In this document: piece after piece, positions 57,929-64,000 of the stretch
Position numbering within the stretch: the first letter of the stretch is position 1
Layout: each line of letters starts with the position of its first letter
From: Anaeramoeba flamelloides
Taxonomy: Eukaryota; Metamonada; Anaeramoebidae
Assembly: GCA_027625915.1 (NCBI GenBank)
Contig: JANTQA010000032.1
Location: 12,850,001 to 12,914,000 of the forward strand
Length of the DNA stretch: 64,000 nt
Direction: 5' to 3'
Notes under the pieces: generated by a model
Databases searched by the model: none
The model's input: only the letters and a program-made list of their open reading frames with translations
What the model was told of the DNA's origin: nothing
Translations under genes and position numbers: made by a program

Positions 57929-59511
57929 CAAATAGTAATTATATTTTTAGAGATATTTGAACAAAGGAGCACAAGTATGGTTTACACCTAATAACAACAA
58001 ATTTTAATCTTCTAACTCCCTTTTAGATACGCTAATTCCATAATACAGGCCCAACAGTTCCAAATATTCTTCCTTAAAAAAAAAAAATAAATCAAGAAAT
58101 AAGAAATAATGCAAAAGTTAGCCATTCTTTTTCTGAATGTCAAAACTTGAAAAATATTGAAGAATAAATCACTTTTCCTTATTTTAAGTTATTGAAAATT
58201 TTCAAAATAATAAATTACATTTATTCAATGAAAATAAAAATTATACATTTTAAATTGTAAGGAAATTTCTTCTTAATTATTTTAAAAACAGAAATAAACC
58301 ATTAAGGATACAAAAATTAAAAAAATAAAATTTAATAATCCAAATCAGATTTTACAAAAAGTTATTTGAAAAATTTAATTCCTCTTTTTTTTACTTTTCT
58401 TAATTTACTAAAATTAAAAAAAATCAAAATGAAATATTTTTGTTTTATTTATTTATTTATTTATTGTGAGAAAAAAGTAATCAAAGAAAATTTACTAAAT
58501 AAAAAAGAGAAGAAGAAAAATAATTAAAATATTAAAGTAAAAAAAATATTATATCATTTACATGACCAAATTAAAAATTATCCACTTTCGTTAGGTTTTT
58601 CATGATTTGAAAGAATTGAGTAAAATCCTTGATTTTACTAAATTCCATCGAATTCTGGAAAACGTGGACACATCCCCTGAAACAGGAGGAGTAAAAACCC
58701 GATAGAAAGATTATTAGTAATAAATAAGATTCGACAAACTGTGATTAATAAATTAGTATTCCATGACTCCGAAAAGTGGGGCACTATATACCCTAATTTG
58801 TATATTTTTTTTATTATTTTAGGAATTTTTTATTTTCAATTTTTTTATTTTCATTTTTTCTTTATTACCGTAAGTTTTCTAACCATAAGAGCTTTGGTGA
58901 AAAATTCTCGACAAGGAAAATAAATTTAGTAATTTTGATTATCCAGATTAAAGATTTTTTGAGTATTTTCCCTAAGGTTAACATTTTTATATAGGTTCTT
59001 GTCTAAAATTTTAGCTAATTTTTTTCTCATTTGATTCTGATAAATTTATATCTTTCACAATGCCCAATAAAGCGATTTATATTTTCGTAATATTGAGTAA
59101 ATTAATCACATTTTTGCATTTTTCTTTTTGTTTAAATGTATCATATTATGATTTCATTTTTAAGACAAATGAGTATCTATTTATCCCATTCAAATATTTT
59201 CTTTTTAATCAAATCAATATTTTTGAAAAAAATAGACCAAAATTTATTAATTATTTAAGTTAAGACCTTCTGGCCATTTATTAATAATGATTATATTTTA
59301 TGAACTTATAATATCACAGATTTCAAGATAAAACAAACAATAGTATCTTATTATTTTTTATTGAAAATTTGAAATTTCTAAACAATAATCAATTAAAATA
59401 ATATAAAAACATACAATTTTTTATAATTTACTCCTTTTCGTTAGAAAATAATCTCTTATTATTTATTTTTTAGAAAGTACAATCAAATTATTATAGTATC
59501 AAAATAAAAAA

Positions 59512-60016
59512 AATCCAAAAATTTAGACACAGTTTAAAAAGTTGATAGAATATAAATACTACACTTTATATTCAATTAGTAAATCATTTTTATTTTACAA
59601 ACTTTTTTATTTGAAGTCTTTTTTACTTTGTTTTCATTTCCTTTTTTTACAGTTACTCAATCCGTTTCTTTAGATCTGAAAAAAATATTACATGATTAAT
59701 AGAAGGTTAATGTTGAGTTTGTTGAATAAAAAAATTAAATTCAATTAGTTGATTGTTTCTTGTCATTTGATTGATCAACAATTGTTGGTGAAATTTCAAC
59801 AAATTTACCAATACATTTTTTGTTCAGCTCGTTTCATCATTTTGGAAGCACCACTTTTTATTTTTTCATTTTATATTTTTTTCGTTTATTTGGATGAAAA
59901 TGATTACTTATAAAAACATTAATACTCTGTAACGTAAATGTTATTTTTTATTACGCTTGGAAAAATATAATAAATTGAGATTTTTTTTTCACCTTGTTTG
60001 TCTAAATTTTTGGAAT
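59512..60016 (+). mobile_element. Tc1/mariner-like MITE, family C, copy 2
   Basis: Begins AATCCAAAAATTTAGACACA and ends GTCTAAATTTTTGGAATAGG. Homologous in order and orientation to 23771-24290 over its whole length, with scattered substitutions and small gaps. Confidence 0.78.
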
Positions 60017-60325
60017 AGGGTTTAGATATGCAAACTCAAGTCACAATTTTTTCTTACTTTAACAAATGATTAAAGAAATATGTTCCTCTAAAAAATATTT
60101 TTTTTTTCAATAGGTTGCAATTTAGGTAAGAATGTGAATCTAACAAAAAAAATCATATTTAATCCTTTTTAAAGATTATAACCAATATAAAACCTATAAA
60201 AATATGAATTTATGAATTTGTTATGAAATTAATATTCAGTAATTTTATTTCTCAACAGCACAATTAATAATCCAAAAAAAAATTAAAAAGATTTTTATCA
60301 AGAAAATAATATCAAAAATTGAATC

Positions 60326-60356
<31 letters not shown>

Positions 60357-60463
60357 TTCGGTTTATTATTTCTGAATACTTTCCTTGATTCATTAATTTA
60401 ATTTATAAAGAGAATTTTTTTCAAAAATAATATTTTCAAGGAATATCTTATCTCCCCGCGACA

Positions 60464-61923
60464 TTAATTTAAATTACCATTCAATAATTTAAATTTATTG
60501 ATTTGCTTCCAATCTTTAACTAATTCCAATTTAAAAACATTACCATTAACGTCACCACAAAAAAACTTTTTATTATCTTTGGTAATATAAATGTTCGATA
60601 ATTGATAGTTTGAAACCATCTTTTCAGCTGTTAATTTCATTTGTCTTGTATGTTTATTCTTGACAAGATCTTGCATTTTAAAAAATTTTAAATTACCATT
60701 TGAATAACCAATTAAATAAGTCAAATCCGTCTTATAATTAGCTAACCTAGGTATTGCTGAACAAGAAATATAATAATTTTTCTTTAAATTGGTGTTTATA
60801 TGCTGAGCGATTAAATCCCCATTAATGGTAAAAATTTTAAACCCATATTTTTCACAAATCAAAATTTCTCCAGATATTTGGTTAATTTGAATATCGACGA
60901 CTGGCGAATGGAAATCTTTGAGGGTTCTAATAAACTGAAGAGTATGTAAATCCCAAACCATGCAATAATTATCATTTGAGCCTGTAACAATAATATTGTA
61001 ATTTTGGCTAATGGCAATTGAATTAATTTTTTTTTTGTGGCCTATCAATCTTTTGATAAAAGTAATTTCTTGATTTTTTTTAATATTCAAGATCTTCCAA
61101 ACAATTAATAAACCTTCTTTATCACCAGTAATAAATAGTTTATCATCATTGGATAGAGTCAATGAGGTGATTTTTACTTTATGAACCTGCTGTTCTTTAA
61201 TTGCAATTCTTGATTTACTTTCAGAATTTAATATTTGGATTGAATTATCTGGATAATTCCACGACAAATAATAATCGTTTTTTTTATGAAAAATAACTTT
61301 ACTAACACCTTTAACAATTATTTTGTCGTTATTCTCCCTGATTGAATTAATTGGTTCTTCAATTTCTTTAATTAATGCAACTGACAAATATTCTGAATGA
61401 GTAAATACATTTGGATCATTTTTAAGAGGATTTCTCTTCGGATGTGGCTTTGTAAATAATTGGGTTGGCGTTTGTCCAAAGCAATTAATTTGGGTGATGA
61501 TTGCTCTTTTCTCGACAGGATCTTTAATCGATTCAATATTTATTGATCCTTCATAGGTTAAGTAATAAAACACATTTTGCGCCTTTACTGCTTCTTCCCC
61601 CCTTTGTTTAAATCCAAAGATTAAATCAACCCATTCATTCAAATGCTCGCTTACATATTCTGATTCTAATGCTTGCCGGTGCTTTCGGATAAATTCATAT
61701 GTATCACCCTTTGCCCATTCGGGTAGAATAACATCTCCGATTTTCCTTCCATCAATTATTCCATCCCCAAAATTATGATTATTTAAATTTTTTAAAAATT
61801 CTGGTAAATAGAAAAATTCTGGTATCAATTCTTTCACATCAGTTAAAAATCTATTTGAACTTCCTGAAATAAAAGTTGAATTAATTGATCGAAATAATCG
61901 ATCAGGATGATCAAATGCCCCAC
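60464..61923 (-). CDS. BEACH-WD40 protein, last exon (partial gene)
   Basis: The exon begins at a TTATAG acceptor (61924) in phase 1 and ends with TAA at 60464, coding about 485 residues. The first 170 are the C-terminal two thirds of a BEACH domain: FDHPDRLFRSI, DVKELIPEFFYLPEF, LPEWAKGD, HLNEWVDLIFGFKQRG, INCFGQTPTQLF. Then follow about five WD40 repeats, the clearest being LIGHKKKINSIAISQNYN...MVWDLHT. BEACH-WD40 proteins (LYST, neurobeachin, LvsA classes) act in membrane trafficking, lysosome-related organelles and, in amoebae, cytokinesis; they are usually 2000-3500 residues long. The remaining exons must lie to the right; no preceding exon with the BEACH N-terminus was found up to 64000, so the upstream intron exceeds 2 kb or exons were missed. 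Confidence 0.9.
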
Positions 61924-62214
61924 CTATAAATATTTTAGATTTGAAGTAATTTGGATTTTTGTTTTTGTTTTATAAGTATTCAGAATTAAATCAATAAATA
62001 AACATTTAAACAAATAACTTTAATTTTTCTTTGAAATGTTAATTTGTATCGAACCAAAAATTGATTAATATTATTAAACTAATAAATTATAAATTTTTAT
62101 TGTAAAATACAATTTATTTTTTTTGAAAATATCTTGTTTCGCACATGTATAAATCGAGGTGTCTATAAAAAAGAGTTCTTATGAAAAAAAGATCTATTTT
62201 TATTTATTTTAGAA

Positions 62215-62390
62215 AACTAAATAAAGTTTCAAATACTTCTAATGACAGTGACTAGACACTCTAATGTGTTTATCCACTCTTTGAATTAGAAGTTATGAGT
62301 TTAGCCACGAATTTAGTCACTAAATAAGTCTCAAATTTAACCACTTCAAAATTCTCTCTTTAAAAGATTAAATGTTTTTGACATTGTTGG
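62215..62390 (-). repeat. Dispersed repeat, other fragments at 7804-7855, 10340-10470, 30645-30790
   Basis: AAGTTTCAAATACTTCTAAT and CTCTTTGAATTAGAAGTTAT match 10340-10410; ATTCTCTCTTTAAAAGATTA matches, inverted, TAATCTAGTAAAGAGAGAA at 30667 and a similar word at 7825. Probably the end of another transposon family. Confidence 0.5.
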
Positions 62391-62921
62391 TAATGTAAAT
62401 GATATAATATTTTTTAACTTTAATATTTTAATTATTTTTCTTCTTCTCTTTTTTATTTAGTAAATTTTCTTTGATTACTCCTTTCTCACAATAAATAAAT
62501 AAATGTTTTTAACATTTCATTCTAATCAATAAATCCAAAAAACTCGATTTTTAGAGGTACTTCAATTTAGATACTTGCTTCATTGCTTTTTTGATATAAA
62601 TTCACTTTCAAAAAAAAAAAAAAAAAATTATGAATATGAATAATGTAAAAAAAACTTTTCTGTCTTTCGAATCAATTTCTGTTTTTTTTATTATTATTTA
62701 TTCTTTTAATCTATAAACACCAATAATACTACTACTACTACTCATTTAAATATAAAAAAAGGGGGATGAAAATTGTTAGTCAATAAACAAATAATGAAAA
62801 AAAAAAGAATTTTGATTACTCGAAAATATTTTGAACACAAGTGATTGCAAAAAGATGGAAATTCAATGATAATAGAAAAGTGAAAAAAAAAAAAATGAAG
62901 ACTCTAAAAGTTTATATAAAG

Positions 62922-63417
62922 TATTGAAAAAAATCCCTGGACTGAAAATAATTCCTGATAAGATTTTTAATTGTTAATATTAGGGAAATTGTTGTTTAAT
63001 TGCTTTTATTTAAAATCAAATCCTTTTTTATAAATAACCAAAATTTTTTATGAACTAAAGCAATAAACCCACTTAAAGTTCATTAAAGTGTGGTATCTAT
63101 AGAATACTCAATTAATTGTTTGATAACCCAAGAAGATCAATCTTATTTTGAAAAACTGTAGAGTTTGATTAAGTTTTGCTATGAGTTTGGAAAATGATAA
63201 ATTTTTCTTCTTGTTTTTTGATTGAATAAATAATGTTTTGAACAAGTGTAATTTCATTTATCATCATTCTAGTAAGTGGCGAATTATAATTTTAAAAGTT
63301 TGATTCTTACTAAAAGAAATTTGATTGAAAATATTAGAAAATACACAAAATTTCCCAATATTAACAATTAAAAATCTTATCAGGAATTATTTTCAGGCCA
63401 GGTATTTTTTTCAATAC
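62922..63417 (+). mobile_element. Inverted-repeat element, family F, copy 3
   Basis: Arms of about 72 bp: GTATTGAAAAAAATCCCTGG at the left, its inverse ending at 63417, with CTGATAAGATTTTTAATTG further in. The interior around GTATCTATAGAATACTCAAT and GTTTGATAAC aligns with the nested element at 34301-34753 (GTGTAGAATACTCATTTGAA). Confidence 0.7.
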
Positions 63418-64000
63418 TATATTTTATTTTTTTTTTAAATGAATTCGAAATTTTGTTCTTAGAAAAAAATAGTTTAATATCAATGTATTTAGTTTTTCTT
63501 GGGTTTGTTCAAATAATTTTAAAATTTTTAGATCAATCATCAAAAAAAATGATGGAAAATATCAAAGTATTTTTTTTTTTTTTTTCGATGATTAAATTGA
63601 TTAATCAGGGTTTAAAATGTGAACAAATTTTCTCCGAATGATCTGAAAAATTCTACAAATTGCATGAAACTTGCTAAAAATTGAAAGAATGAAAATAAAA
63701 AAACAAAAAAAGTTCCATTATAGAAAAAATTTTGTTTAAAGAAAAATATTTTTGATCAAGTAATAATTCATTGAAAAATAAATAACAATTGAATCTCCAT
63801 CTTTTTGCAGACAACTGTGTATTTTTAAATCATAAATAAAAAGATATTAATTTAGAACTGAATTATTTTTTGCTTATTGTGAAAACATAATTAAAAATCT
63901 ATTAATTTGTAATTGAATTAAGACTACATCGTTGGAAATATAAGTTAATTTGGTTAGTCAAGTTGAGGCACTCTATATTTATATCATAAGTGGTTTACCC

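Larger units (their letters stand above)
56770..60463. other. Intergenic tract with two MITE-like elements
   Basis: Contains a family F element (57523-57928), a family C element (59512-60016), a block at 58440-58585 repeated elsewhere, and a run of about 24 A at 60330. It includes the promoter of RPB10 and the 3' flank of the BEACH gene. No exon seen. Confidence 0.5.
61924..64000. other. Presumed intron or upstream region of the BEACH gene, with repeats
   Basis: Includes a repeat block at 62215-62390 related to 10340-10470 and in part to 30645-30790, the inverse of a block seen at 58440-58585 (62400-62510), and a family F element (62922-63417). No coding exon could be supported. Confidence 0.45.

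Overview
The window is nuclear DNA of a unicellular eukaryote. It is extremely A+T rich, with homopolymer A and T runs everywhere, spliceosomal GT-AG introns, standard stop codons, asparagine-rich and Lys-Glu repeat-rich proteins, and signalling families typical of amoeboid protists (Ras, RasGAP, PH, BEACH-WD40, PAS). No species can be fixed from sequence alone. The composition and gene set recall Anaeramoeba or, less well, a dictyostelid; this is an inference.

Layout. 1-343: 5' part of a Ras-family GTPase (minus, runs off the left edge). 3590-13514: one minus-strand gene for a calponin-homology + RasGAP-like + PH protein, whose CH domain is split by a 5.7-kb intron full of repeats. 13515-20131: repeats, LINE remnants and three copies of a palindromic MITE. 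20132-20204: tRNA-Lys(UUU). 21585-33117: a minus-strand gene assembled here from six exons, coding for a tandem series of about seven PH-like modules, with an ATG-only first exon, a 6.1-kb intron and one exon whose frame jumps at homopolymers. 33632-37466: a foldback-type element with roughly 1-kb inverted arms, a nested insertion in one arm and three MITEs in the loop. 37628-39036: a secreted/type I membrane glycoprotein. 45138-46632: a PAS + coiled-coil protein. 50224-51324: a membrane acyltransferase of the PlsC/LPLAT superfamily. 56375-56769: RPB10, the 65-aa subunit shared by RNA polymerases I, II and III, in three exons, the last of 8 nt. 60464-61923: the last exon of a BEACH-WD40 gene entering from the right.

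The protein genes are small islands in long repeat-rich tracts. At least ten families of short inverted-repeat DNA elements (about 200-900 bp) were found by eye, several with two to seven copies here, plus two LINE 3' ends and one possible LTR-element fossil. Functionally, Ras, a RasGAP-like protein, a multi-PH protein, a BEACH protein and a lipid acyltransferase point to membrane signalling and trafficking, but no operon-like linkage exists. The most noteworthy items are the multi-PH gene and the two transposon-packed giant introns that split single protein domains.
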